Assembly (NCBI RefSeq): GCF_009901565.1
Contig: NZ_WXEW01000001.1
Location: forward strand, 1,178,001-1,242,000
Source of the DNA: Herbidospora solisilvae
GTDB taxonomy: Bacteria; Actinomycetota; Actinomycetes; Streptosporangiales; Streptosporangiaceae
DNA length: 64,000 bases
Reading direction: 5' to 3'
The notes beneath the pieces are model-generated. The model saw nothing but the letters and a program-made list of their open reading frames with translations, was not told the origin of the DNA and ran no database searches. Below are positions 1 through 7,406 of the stretch, one piece after another. Position 1 is the first letter of the stretch, and each line of letters starts with the position of its first letter. The position numbers and the translations under genes are program-made.

Positions 1-1
1 C

Positions 2-58
2 GAGCTTCTCGACGACGACGTGCACGCCCACTCGCCCCGCAAGGAGGCCGATCACTGA
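2..58 (+). CDS. 3' end of an unidentified gene (partial)
   Basis: Only the last 18 codons lie in the window. They read ELLDDDVHAHSPRKEADH and end in TGA at 56-58. The stop overlaps the next ATG as ATGA, so the two genes are probably translationally coupled. No family can be named from this tail. The frame is chosen because it gives the coupled stop; the other frames could also be open here, so the call is tentative. Confidence 0.45.
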   Translation, partial: ELLDDDVHAHSPRKEADH

Positions 59-603
59 TGACCACGTTCAACCCCTACGACCGTGACAGGACGGTCGAGA
101 CCGACAAGGACGACGTCCTCGCCGACGACCACCGCAACGACGACAAGCTGGTCGCCTCCAACCTGGTCCCGGGCCCGCGTGACACCGACGACCGGGTGCC
201 CGACGACCATGACCGCAACGCCGAGACCGCCCCCGTGGGCGTGGCCGGCAGCGCCTCCGTCACCTCGCCCGACGCGGTCGACGAGGCCCACCGCGACACC
301 GCGGGCGACCTGTCCGACGCCGAAGAGGTCACCGTCGACGACACCGTGGACGACCCCGCGCCGAGCGCGGTCGACGACATCGACTTCGACGAGCGCTGGC
401 GGGACATCAAGGCCGCGTTCGTCGACGACCCGCGCGAGTCGGTCGAGAAGGCCGACGCGCTGATCGACGAGGCCGTCTCGGCGCTGGCCGCCAAGCGCCA
501 GTCGCTGGTCGACCAGTGGAAGAACTCCGGCACCAACGACACCGAGCAGCTCCGGCTCGCGCTGCGCGAGTACCGCAATCTGTTCGACCGGCTGAAGGGA
601 TAA
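58..603 (+). CDS. Acidic hypothetical protein with conserved helical C-terminal domain
   Basis: 181 residues. The first 105 or so are low-complexity and very rich in Asp, Glu and Thr, so probably disordered. Residues about 108-181 look like a folded helical domain: a DFDERW...AAFVDDPRESV segment followed by amphipathic helices ending in YRNLFDRLKG. A C-terminal block of this kind recurs in actinobacterial hypothetical proteins with acidic N-termini, but no function is established that I can name. The start overlaps the upstream stop (ATGA) and AAGGAGG lies about 10 nt before it. A small membrane protein follows after 5 nt, so the three genes probably form one operon. The cytoplasmic location is inferred from the lack of a signal peptide. 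Confidence 0.75.
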   Translation: MTTFNPYDRDRTVETDKDDVLADDHRNDDKLVASNLVPGPRDTDDRVPDDHDRNAETAPVGVAGSASVTSPDAVDEAHRDTAGDLSDAEEVTVDDTVDDPAPSAVDDIDFDERWRDIKAAFVDDPRESVEKADALIDEAVSALAAKRQSLVDQWKNSGTNDTEQLRLALREYRNLFDRLKG

Positions 604-608
604 GTCAC

Positions 609-800
609 ATGCTGGCCATCGCCGCGGCGGTCGTCTTCGGGATCGCCTTCCTGCTCGACCTGCTCAACGCCGACATCGGCATCGGGCTGACCGCCCTCAT
701 CGCACTCGGACTCTGCCTCCTGGCCCTCCACCAGGCCGGCATCGGCACCGCGAGCGTCGGCAACGGCGGCTCCTGGCGCCGGGGCCGGGTCCGCAGGTAA
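609..800 (+). CDS. Small membrane protein, two predicted helices
   Basis: 63 residues, beginning MLAIAAAVVFGIAFLLDLL. Two hydrophobic stretches (about residues 2-20 and 26-44) are separated by a short polar turn with NADIG, and the tail ends in SWRRGRVRR, so the C-terminus is probably cytoplasmic. It begins 5 nt after the acidic protein and is followed by a strong terminator, so it is the last gene of the operon. No catalytic motif is present. It might act with the acidic partner at the membrane, but only the gene order suggests this. Short proteins of this shape are common in actinobacteria and have no assigned role. Confidence 0.7.
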   Translation: MLAIAAAVVFGIAFLLDLLNADIGIGLTALIALGLCLLALHQAGIGTASVGNGGSWRRGRVRR

Positions 801-810
801 CCCCGTACAG

Positions 811-853
811 AAGAACCGCCGCGCGGCCGCTCAAGGCCGCGCGGCTTCTTTTT
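811..853 (+). terminator. Intrinsic terminator
   Basis: GCCGCGCGGCC (818-828), a 6-nt loop, the exact complement GGCCGCGCGGC (835-845), then TTCTTTTT. An 11-bp G/C stem followed by a U-tract is a textbook Rho-independent terminator ending the operon above. The A-rich stretch before the stem pairs partly with the T-rich tail, so it may also work on the minus strand. Confidence 0.9.
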
Positions 854-1041
854 GTACGGCTTCGCGAACCCGGAAAAACCCGTCGCCCCCCACCGGCGAG
901 CCGTGGCACCATCCTCGGCATGTTCACGACGTTCTTCCGAGTCGGCTAGCGCTCCGCCAGCCACTCTGAGGCCCAGCCCGCGGCTGGCGAAGCGGGAACC
1001 GGCCATCCTGCCGTTCCCGGGCGCCGACCCGGAGTTGCGTC
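854..1041 (+). other. Intergenic region with a possible 9-codon leader peptide
   Basis: 188 nt between the terminator and the methyltransferase. A very short frame at 920-949 reads MFTTFFRVG and stops with TAG. It has no Shine-Dalgarno, and CACCAT, a weak -10-like hexamer, ends 7 nt before its ATG. It could be a leaderless leader peptide or a chance frame. The rest is GC-rich with an imperfect GCCCGCGGCTGGCGAAGCGGG fold. No other gene is visible. Confidence 0.25.
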
Positions 1042-1953
1042 ATGCCCTCAGAGTTCCTCGTCCGTACCGTCACCGGCCTGGAAGACCTGACCGCCGCCGA
1101 GATCACCGAAGCCGGTCACCTCGTCGTCGACGTCACCAAACGCCAGCTCGTCGTGGAGGCCGCCGGTCCGATCGCGACCCGCCTGGCCGACGACCTGTTC
1201 GCGGTCCGGGCGTCGGTGCCCGACCCGGGCCGTACCAAGGCGGGCCTGCGGCAGGCCGTCGCCCGCCTCACCGCCCACCTCGACCCGGGCGTGCCGATCA
1301 GCGTCACCGCGTCGTTCACGGGCGCCCGGAACTTCAGCCGCCACGACATCGAGGACGCCATCGGCGAGCGCCTCGGCGTGCCCTACTTCTCCCGCCGCCA
1401 CGGCGCTCCGCCGCCGGGCACGGCGGATCTGCGGGTGACCCTCGACGGGAAGACGATGTGGCTGGGGGTACGCCCCCAGCCCACTCCCCTGCACCGCCGT
1501 GCCTGGCGGAAGGCCACGGTGGTGGGCAGCCTGCATCCGCCGGTCGCCGCGGCGATGGCCCGGCTGGCCGGCATCCGGCCCGGTCACGTGGTGTTCGACC
1601 CGTGCTGCGGGGCCGGGACGCTGCTCGTCGAGGCCCGGATCCAGGAGCCCGGCGCGCGCTACCACGGCACCGACGTCGACCCGGCGGCCATCCGGGCCGC
1701 ACGCCTCAACGATCCGGACATCGCCTGGCGTACCGAACCGGGAGAACCCGACCGGATGCTGGCCAATCCTCCCTGGGGGGTGCGGCTCCCCGCCGACGCG
1801 GTTCCCTCGGCGGGGTGGCCGGAGGCGGGGCGGCTGGTCGCGATCCTGGGTGAGGGCCAGCGGCTCGACCGCAGGTGGCGGACGGTCGCGGAGTATCCGC
1901 TGACCGTGGCCGGGAGGCATCCGCGCATCGTCGTCGCCTTGATAGGCAAGTAG
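1042..1953 (+). CDS. THUMP-domain RNA guanine-N2 methyltransferase (Trm14/RlmL-like)
   Basis: 303 residues, cytoplasmic. The N-terminal 145 residues begin VRTVTGLEDLTAAEI, as in the ferredoxin-like/THUMP part of tRNA and rRNA methylases. The C-terminal half is a Rossmann methyltransferase: SAM motif VVFDPCCGAGTLLVEA (about residues 176-191), acidic loop GTDVDPAAI, and catalytic NPPWG (about 246-250). NPPWG-type motifs mark N2-guanine or N6-adenine methylases, and the THUMP fusion points to RNA. At about 300 residues it is shorter than RlmL and closer to Trm14/TrmN. The exact target base cannot be read from sequence. Its stop codon lies inside the operator of the next gene. Confidence 0.85.
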   Translation: MPSEFLVRTVTGLEDLTAAEITEAGHLVVDVTKRQLVVEAAGPIATRLADDLFAVRASVPDPGRTKAGLRQAVARLTAHLDPGVPISVTASFTGARNFSRHDIEDAIGERLGVPYFSRRHGAPPPGTADLRVTLDGKTMWLGVRPQPTPLHRRAWRKATVVGSLHPPVAAAMARLAGIRPGHVVFDPCCGAGTLLVEARIQEPGARYHGTDVDPAAIRAARLNDPDIAWRTEPGEPDRMLANPPWGVRLPADAVPSAGWPEAGRLVAILGEGQRLDRRWRTVAEYPLTVAGRHPRIVVALIGK

Positions 1954-1975
1954 CGACTTGCCTATACTCCTGCGG
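1939..1975 (+). promoter_or_regulatory. Promoter and palindromic operator of arsR-type gene
   Basis: TTGATA (-35, 1939-1944), an 18-nt spacer, and TATACT (-10, 1963-1968) end 7 nt before the GTG at 1976, which predicts a leaderless transcript. A perfect palindrome ATAGGCAAGT (1942-1951), AGCG, ACTTGCCTAT (1956-1965) sits between and across the promoter hexamers. A repressor bound here would block RNA polymerase, so autoregulation is likely. The left arm contains the stop codon of the methyltransferase gene. Confidence 0.75.
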
Positions 1976-2257
1976 GTGGGTGACATCTACAAAGCCCTCG
2001 CCGACCCCACCCGCAGGAAGATCCTCGACGAGCTGACCGACCGGAACGGTCAGACCCTGTTCGAGATCTGCGCCCGCCTGGCCGGGAAGCATCAGCTCGC
2101 CTCCTCACGGCAGGCCGTCTCCCAGCACCTCGACGTGCTGGAGGCGGCCGGGCTCGTGGAGAGCCGGCGGGAGGGCCGGTACAAGTTCCATTTCATCGAC
2201 CCGACGCCGCTGCGGCAGATCGCCGAGCGGTGGATTCCACCGGAGGAACCGGTATGA
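1976..2257 (+). CDS. ArsR-family transcriptional repressor
   Basis: 93 residues. It begins VGDIYKALADPTRRKILDEL, the classic ArsR helix-1 signature, followed by a winged helix: recognition helix around SRQAVSQHLDVLEAAGLVESRREGRYKFHFID. There is no CxCxC metal-binding motif, so it probably senses something other than arsenic, or acts through its partner. The GTG at 1976 is preferred over the in-frame TTG at 1958 because the TTG lies inside the operator and the ArsR homology begins at the GTG. Its stop overlaps the next ATG, the usual arrangement of an ArsR gene coupled to a VOC protein. Confidence 0.9.
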   Translation: MGDIYKALADPTRRKILDELTDRNGQTLFEICARLAGKHQLASSRQAVSQHLDVLEAAGLVESRREGRYKFHFIDPTPLRQIAERWIPPEEPV

Positions 2258-2640
2258 AGATCAACCTGGCCAGCATCCTGGTCGACGACCAGCGGAAGGC
2301 CCTGGCGTTCTACACCGACGTGCTCGGCTTCGTGAAGAAGACCGAGATCCCGATGGGTGAGCACGCCTGGCTGACCGTCGTGTCGCCCGAGCAGCCGGAC
2401 GGGGTCGAGCTCGTGCTGGAGCCCGACGCCCACCCGGCCGCCAAGCCGTGGAAGGCCGCCCTCGTCGCCGACGGCATTCCCTACACCTCGTTCGCGGTCG
2501 ACGACGTGCAGAAGGAGTACGAGCGGCTGGTGGCGCTCGGTGTGCGGTTCACCCAGGAGCCGGCGAACATGGGGCCGGTGACGACCGCCGTGTTCGACGA
2601 CACCTGCGGCAACCTCATCCAGATCGCGGCGATGAACTGA
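2254..2640 (+). CDS. VOC-superfamily protein (glyoxalase/bleomycin-resistance fold)
   Basis: 128 residues, one VOC unit pair. It begins MKINLASILVDDQRKALAFYTDVLGF, typical of the beta-alpha-beta-beta-beta module, with a second module around PYTSFAVDDVQKEYERLVALGVRF and a closing GNLIQIAAMN. Proteins of this type are metal-dependent lyases, dioxygenases or binding proteins; the substrate is unknown. GGAGG lies 8 nt before the ATG, which overlaps the ArsR stop by 4 nt, so the two are made from one leaderless mRNA. The 3' end overlaps the convergent ABC gene by 26 bp. Confidence 0.85.
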   Translation: MKINLASILVDDQRKALAFYTDVLGFVKKTEIPMGEHAWLTVVSPEQPDGVELVLEPDAHPAAKPWKAALVADGIPYTSFAVDDVQKEYERLVALGVRFTQEPANMGPVTTAVFDDTCGNLIQIAAMN

Positions 2641-4438
2641 CGGTCTCCGCTTCCTCCTCCTCGACGAGGAAGCCGCCCGACTGGTGGTGCCAGAGCCGCG
2701 AGTAGGTGCCCTCGGCCGCGAGCAACTCGGCGTGGGAGCCCTGTTCGGCGATCTCCCCCCGGTCGAGCACGACCAGGCGGTCCATCCGCACGACCGTGCT
2801 CAGCCGGTGGGCCACCACCAGCGCGGTGCGGTCGCGCATGAGCCGCCAGAGCGCCTCCTGCACGAGGATCTCGCTCTCGGAGTCGAGCGCGCTGGTGGCC
2901 TCGTCGAGCAGCAGGATCGGCGCGTCGCGCAGGATCGCCCGCGCGAGCGCGACCCGCTGCCGCTGGCCGCCCGACAGTTTCACGCCGCGCTCGCCGACGA
3001 GGGTGTCGAAGCCCATCGGCAGGCCCTCGACGAACTCGGTCACGTGGGCGGCACGGGCCGCCTCCATGACCTCGGCCTCGGTGGCGCCCGGCCGGGCGAA
3101 GGCGATGTTCTCCCGCAGGGTGCGGTGGAACATCGCCGGTTCCTGCGGCACGTAGGCGATCAGGCTGCGCAGGTCGGCCTGCCTCATCCGGCTGATGTCC
3201 TGGCCGCCGACGAGGATCCGGCCGCCCTGGATGTCCATCAGCCGCAGCAGCAGCCGGGTGAGCGTGGTCTTGCCGCCGCCCGACCGGCCGACCAGCCCGA
3301 TCTTCGTGCCGGGCGGCACGTCGAGGTCGAGCCCGTCGAACAGCGGCGGGTTGCCCTCGTGGGCGAACACGACCCGCTCGAACCGCACCCCGGCGTCGGC
3401 CACGCCCAGCGCCTGCGCCTGCGGGTGGTCGACGACCTTCGGCGGTTCGAGCAGCAACTCGGTGAACTGGGCGGCCTCGGTGAGCGTGCTCTCCAGGCGG
3501 CGGTAGACCTGGTTGAACTCGAACATGATGCCGGTGGCCTGCGCGTAGTAGGTGAAGGTCACCATGAGCGCCTCGACGCCGAGCCCGCCGTGGAGGACCA
3601 CCGCGAGCCACACGCCGATCGTGCTGGTGAGCACCGACATCGGCGCGACGACCGTGTCGACGCGCAGGTTGCCGTAGTCCCACGACCGCAGCTGGGCGGT
3701 GCGCAGGTCGGCCAGCCTGACCCGGGTCTCGGCCGCCTCCCGGTCCTCGGCCGCGAAGGCCCGCACCGTGTCCATGTTGGACAGCACGTCGGCGACGTGC
3801 CCGGACACCCGGACGTGGGCCGCCTCGCGCACGTTGACCAGCCGCTGCCGCCGCACGATGAACGGCGCCGCCAGGAACCCGGTCACCACGATCAGGCCGA
3901 CCAGGACGAGCACCAGCACCGGGTGGTACTGCCAGAGCACGACCGAGGCGAACGCCAGCGGCAGCACCTTCGAGATGATCCCGAAGATCAGGGTGTCGAC
4001 GAACCCCTCGAACGACCGGGAGAATCCGAGCACCCGCTTGGTGAGCGATCCGGCGAAGTTGTCGTGGAAGAACGCGGCGTCCTTGGCCAGCAGTTCGTCC
4101 ATGCCGATGACGCCCAGGTCCTCCATGCCCCGCGCGTCGATGCGGTTGATGAAGTGGAGACCGGCCCGCCAGATCACCTCGCCGAGCAGCAGCACCGCGC
4201 CGAACCCCAGCACGTACGGGAGCAGGGTGTCGGCGCCGCTCTCCCCGGCGGCAATGCGGCCGACCAGGGAGGCCACCAGAAGCGGGCCAATGTAGAAGAG
4301 ACAGATGTTGCCCAGTGCCGGCAGGAACAGGGCGGGTGTGGCCACGGGCCACTTGAGGCGCAGCTGCGTCAAGTAGTGATGGAGTACGAGCTTTACCGCT
4401 GATCTCGGTGGTTCGGGTGTGTCACCTGATTCCCTCAT
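2615..4438 (-). CDS. ABC exporter, fused membrane and ATPase domains
   Basis: 607 residues from the chosen start. Six transmembrane helices fill about residues 1-310 and the nucleotide-binding domain the rest. The Walker A is GLVGRSGGGKTTL, the signature LSGGQRQRVALARAI and the Walker B ILLLDEATSALDSES, so it should be an active half-transporter that works as a homodimer in the membrane. Substrate (lipid, drug or peptide) is not evident. The ATG at 4438 follows GGGGGAT at normal spacing; an in-frame start 90 nt upstream is possible but adds a non-conserved tail. It stands alone on the minus strand. Confidence 0.9.
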   Translation of the reverse strand: MRESGDTPEPPRSAVKLVLHHYLTQLRLKWPVATPALFLPALGNICLFYIGPLLVASLVGRIAAGESGADTLLPYVLGFGAVLLLGEVIWRAGLHFINRIDARGMEDLGVIGMDELLAKDAAFFHDNFAGSLTKRVLGFSRSFEGFVDTLIFGIISKVLPLAFASVVLWQYHPVLVLVLVGLIVVTGFLAAPFIVRRQRLVNVREAAHVRVSGHVADVLSNMDTVRAFAAEDREAAETRVRLADLRTAQLRSWDYGNLRVDTVVAPMSVLTSTIGVWLAVVLHGGLGVEALMVTFTYYAQATGIMFEFNQVYRRLESTLTEAAQFTELLLEPPKVVDHPQAQALGVADAGVRFERVVFAHEGNPPLFDGLDLDVPPGTKIGLVGRSGGGKTTLTRLLLRLMDIQGGRILVGGQDISRMRQADLRSLIAYVPQEPAMFHRTLRENIAFARPGATEAEVMEAARAAHVTEFVEGLPMGFDTLVGERGVKLSGGQRQRVALARAILRDAPILLLDEATSALDSESEILVQEALWRLMRDRTALVVAHRLSTVVRMDRLVVLDRGEIAEQGSHAELLAAEGTYSRLWHHQSGGFLVEEEEAETVSSSPRSG

Positions 4439-4591
4439 GAAGTGGATCCCCCAATTCGCTCCGCCACCATCGTTTCGCAGTGGGTGAACGAGAGGCGAAC
4501 GGTTTTCCGCCGTGTCGATCTTGGACACGGTGCGTGATGGGTTGAATACTCAACCCCGCTCCCCCCGCAACCCTCTCGATCAGGAGTACCG

Positions 4592-4936
4592 ATGCGCTAC
4601 CTCAGCATCCCCTTCGCCGTCCTCGCGGCGGGAGCATGCCTCACCCTGTCCACCCCGGCCGGCGCCACGACCGCGCCCGTCTCCACCCAGGCGGCCGTCG
4701 ACGGCTACCAGGTCGTCACCCTGCCCAACGCCAACGTGCCGAACTTCCAGCGGCGCACCGTTCTCTGCCCGGCGGGCAAGCGGGTCATCGGCGGCGGCGC
4801 CGAGGCCCAGGGCAACGAGGCCATCCTCGTCGGCTCGTTCCCGACCCCGACCGGCAACGGCTGGATCGGCCTCGGCCGCCAGACCGGCAACTCCACCGTC
4901 GGCATCAGCGTGTTCGCCATCTGCGCCAACGCCTGA
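4592..4936 (+). CDS. Small secreted protein
   Basis: 114 residues. Residues 1-26 form a Sec signal peptide (MRYLSIPFAVLAAGACLTLS with an A-x-A site near TPAGATT). The mature part contains CPAGKRVIGGGAEAQGN and ends VFAICANA. This Cys-pro-gly-lys...GGG pattern with a second Cys near the end is often seen in short actinobacterial exported proteins and in C-terminal domains of larger ones, and the two cysteines may form a disulfide. The function is unknown. AGGAG lies 6 nt before the ATG. Confidence 0.75.
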   Translation: MRYLSIPFAVLAAGACLTLSTPAGATTAPVSTQAAVDGYQVVTLPNANVPNFQRRTVLCPAGKRVIGGGAEAQGNEAILVGSFPTPTGNGWIGLGRQTGNSTVGISVFAICANA

Positions 4937-4990
4937 TCCCGCGTGAACCGCCACGGTCCCGGTCCGGGGCCGTGGCGGCCCGCACTCCCG

Positions 4991-5033
4991 ATTCGGCGAG
5001 CCGAATTGATATCGTCCTGGCGACGATTAGGAG
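4991..5033 (+). promoter_or_regulatory. Two tandem inverted repeats upstream of pnuC
   Basis: ATTCGGC-GA-GCCGAAT (4991-5006) is followed 4 nt later by ATCGTC-CTGGC-GACGAT (5011-5027), then the AGGAG ribosome site (5029-5033). They lie where an operator for the NAD-salvage genes would be expected. Which regulator binds is not known; NAD-responsive repressors control pnuC/nadR genes in other bacteria. Either repeat could also be an mRNA hairpin. Confidence 0.4.
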
Positions 5034-5045
5034 TGTTTGGGCACT

Positions 5046-5663
5046 ATGACCGATCTGCTCGGACCGTTACTCGAACCCGCCTTCTTCCTGGGCGGGGTGC
5101 CCACGAGCTGGGCGGAACTACTCGGATTCGCCACCGGCCTGCTGACCGTGTGGATGGTGGCCCGGCAGAACATCTGGAACTGGCCGCTGGGGATCGCCAA
5201 CGTCGTCCTGCTCGGGCTGGTCTTCCTGACCGTGGGCCTCTACGCGGACGCGGCCCTCCAGATCGTCTACGTCGGGCTCGGGCTCTACGGCTGGTGGCAG
5301 TGGGCCTACGGCGGCGTCGACCGCACCGCCCTTCGGGTCTCCCGGACGGGCGCGGCCGAATGGGTCTGGCTGGGGCTCGCCGGGGTGGCGGCCACGGCCC
5401 TGCTGACGGCGGTGCTGTCGGCCTACACCGACTCGTCGGTGCCCTTCTGGGACGCGCTGACCACGTCGCTCTCGCTGATGGCGACCTACGGGCAGACGCG
5501 CAAGCGGGTGGAGTCGTGGTGGCTCTGGATCGCCGCCGACCTGGTGTACATCCCGCTGTACGCGTACAAGAACCTGTACCTGACCAGCGCCCTCTACGTG
5601 CTGTTCCTGGCGCTGTGCGTCATGGGGCTGCGGGCCTGGCGGCCGGTGGCGGTGGCCCGGTGA
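5046..5663 (+). CDS. pnuC: PnuC-family nicotinamide riboside transporter
   Basis: 205 residues, seven predicted helices in the membrane. Family features are WNWPLGIANVVLLGLVF, YGWWQWAYGG, and the conserved end SLMATYGQTRKRVESWWLWIAADLVYIPLY with YKNLYLTSALYVLFL. PnuC proteins let vitamin B3 nucleosides in by facilitated diffusion, and an intracellular kinase traps them. The next gene encodes such a kinase and overlaps by 4 nt (GTGA), so uptake and trapping are coupled. The ATG at 5046 is used; a TTG at 5037 is too close to the AGGAG. Confidence 0.92.
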   Translation: MTDLLGPLLEPAFFLGGVPTSWAELLGFATGLLTVWMVARQNIWNWPLGIANVVLLGLVFLTVGLYADAALQIVYVGLGLYGWWQWAYGGVDRTALRVSRTGAAEWVWLGLAGVAATALLTAVLSAYTDSSVPFWDALTTSLSLMATYGQTRKRVESWWLWIAADLVYIPLYAYKNLYLTSALYVLFLALCVMGLRAWRPVAVAR

Positions 5664-6781
5664 GCTTCGCGCACGGCCTCGTCATCGGGAAGTTCTATCC
5701 CCCGCACGCCGGCCACCACCACCTCATCGACACGGCGGCGGAGCGGTGCGCGCTGGTCACGGTGGTCGTGGCGGCCAACGCGGTGGAGACGATCCCGCTC
5801 GCCGACCGCGCGGCCTGGCTGCGCGAGGCGCATCCCCAGCCCAACGTGGTGATCGCGCCGGTCGTGGACGACATCGAGGTCGACTACGACGACCCGGAGA
5901 TCTGGACCGCCCACGTGGACGTCTTCCGGTTCGCCCTCGCCCTGGCGCACGGCCCCGGCGTGCGGATCGACGCGGTGTTCAGCTCCGAGGACTACGGCGA
6001 CGAACTCGCGCGCCGCTTCGGCGCCGTCCACGTGCCGGTCGACCCGGCGCGCGCACGGCACCCGGTCAGCGGCACCCTGGCCCGCGAGGACCCGGTCGCG
6101 GCCTGGCCGTGGCTGAGCCCGGCGGTCCGGGCCCACCTGGCCCGGCGCGTGGTCGTCGTCGGCGCGGAGTCGACCGGCACGACCACGCTGACCCGCGCGC
6201 TGACCGCCCACTACGCCGCGCGCGGCGGCGTCTGGGCGGCCACCCGCTGGGTGCCCGAATACGGCCGCACCTACTGCGAGGAGAAGCTGGCCCTGGCCCG
6301 GCGGGCGGCGAAGCTCGCCGGGGAGCCCGAGCCGTGGATGGACGACCTGCGGTGGCGTCCCGAGGAGTTCACCGTCGTCGCCGAACGCCAGCTGGCCTGG
6401 GAGGACGCCGCGGCGCGGGTGGGGTCGCCGGTGCTGTTCTGCGACACCGACCCCTTCGCCACCGCCCTGTGGCAGGAGCGCTATGCCGGGGCGACCACCG
6501 ACGAGGTGTGGCGGATCGCCGGTCGGGCCCGGCACGACCTGTGGATCCACACCAGCGTCGAGGGCGTCCCCTTCGAGCAGGACGGATGGCGCGACGGCGA
6601 GCACCTCCGCCACGCCATGGACGCGCGCTTCCGCGAACTGCTGGCCGCGCGCGGGATGCCGCACCTGGTCGTGTCGGGACCGCCCGCCCTGCGGCTGGAG
6701 ACCGCGGTGCGGGCGGTGGACGCGCTGTTCAGGCGCCCGGCACCCGGACCTGGCGGAACAGCCGCCGCGCCCGGAGGGTGA
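5660..6781 (+). CDS. nadR: NadR-like NMN adenylyltransferase / nicotinamide riboside kinase
   Basis: 373 residues, cytoplasmic, no helix-turn-helix. The N-terminal nucleotidyltransferase has GKFYPPHAGHHHLI (HxGH) and SGTLARED. The C-terminal part starts with the kinase P-loop GAESTGTTTL (residues 168-177). NadR kinases normally have GK[ST] here; this protein has Thr174 in place of the P-loop Lys, which may weaken ATP binding or be a lineage variant. It begins with GTG overlapping the pnuC stop, so it phosphorylates nicotinamide riboside entering through PnuC and adenylates NMN to NAD. Its last 53 bp overlap the convergent GNAT gene. Confidence 0.88.
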   Translation: MSFAHGLVIGKFYPPHAGHHHLIDTAAERCALVTVVVAANAVETIPLADRAAWLREAHPQPNVVIAPVVDDIEVDYDDPEIWTAHVDVFRFALALAHGPGVRIDAVFSSEDYGDELARRFGAVHVPVDPARARHPVSGTLAREDPVAAWPWLSPAVRAHLARRVVVVGAESTGTTTLTRALTAHYAARGGVWAATRWVPEYGRTYCEEKLALARRAAKLAGEPEPWMDDLRWRPEEFTVVAERQLAWEDAAARVGSPVLFCDTDPFATALWQERYAGATTDEVWRIAGRARHDLWIHTSVEGVPFEQDGWRDGEHLRHAMDARFRELLAARGMPHLVVSGPPALRLETAVRAVDALFRRPAPGPGGTAAAPGG

Positions 6782-7406
6782 AGCCGAGCTTCTCGTACAG
6801 GCGGATGGCGTCCACGTTCGACGCCGAGGCGTGCATGAACGGGGTCTCGCCGCGCGCCCGGATGCCGGCCGCCACCGCGAGCACCAGCCGGGTGGCCAGC
6901 CCCTGCCCGCGGAAGGAGGCGTCGGTGCAGACCGCGCTGATCTCGGTCCAGCCGGGCGGGTGCAGCCGCTCCCCCGCCATCGCGACGAGCTTGCCCTCGT
7001 GGCGGACGCCCAGGTAGGTGCCCATCTCGATGGTCCTGGGCAGGAACGGCCCCGGTTCGGTGCGGGCCACCAGGTCGAGCATGTCGGGCACGTCGGCGGG
7101 GGTGAGCACGACGGCCTCACCGAAGGGTTCGCCCTGGACGGCGCTGCCGTCGAGCTGCACCCCTTCGATGTTCTGCACGATCTCCCAGCCGTCCGGCAGG
7201 GGCGCGTCGAAGGTCAGGCTGATGGTGCCGCCGGGGCCGGCAAAGGAGGCGATGGCCGCCCAGTCGTCCGGGCCCGGGTCGGCCGGGACCCCGATGAAGA
7301 CCGACACGTCCGGCCGGTAGCGGCGCACGCCGCCCCGGACCTCGGCGAGGTGGGCGTGCGGGCCGGTCAGCGCGGCCCAGCCGGGGTTGTCGAGGACGTG
7401 CGCCAT
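6729..7406 (-). CDS. GNAT-family N-acetyltransferase (copy 1)
   Basis: 225 residues. The acetyl-CoA loop is RGQGLATRLV and the fold ends with ASNVDAIRLYEKLGFTLRAR, so the GNAT domain is C-terminal (about 115-225). The N-terminal half, starting NPGWAALTGPHAHLAEVRGG, is a separate conserved domain seen in actinobacterial GNATs. A second gene at 14112-14801 encodes a protein alike over its whole length. The ATG overlaps the stop of the ABC binding protein (ATGA), so it is the last gene of that operon. The acetyl acceptor is unknown. Confidence 0.88.
   Translation of the reverse strand: MAHVLDNPGWAALTGPHAHLAEVRGGVRRYRPDVSVFIGVPADPGPDDWAAIASFAGPGGTISLTFDAPLPDGWEIVQNIEGVQLDGSAVQGEPFGEAVVLTPADVPDMLDLVARTEPGPFLPRTIEMGTYLGVRHEGKLVAMAGERLHPPGWTEISAVCTDASFRGQGLATRLVLAVAAGIRARGETPFMHASASNVDAIRLYEKLGFTLRARRLFRQVRVPGA

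Noticed and set aside
2684-4402. Very long open frames antisense to the ABC exporter and other GC-rich genes
   Set aside because: They mirror the codon bias of real genes on the opposite strand, are full of Arg/Pro/Gly/His with no domain, and lack ribosome sites.
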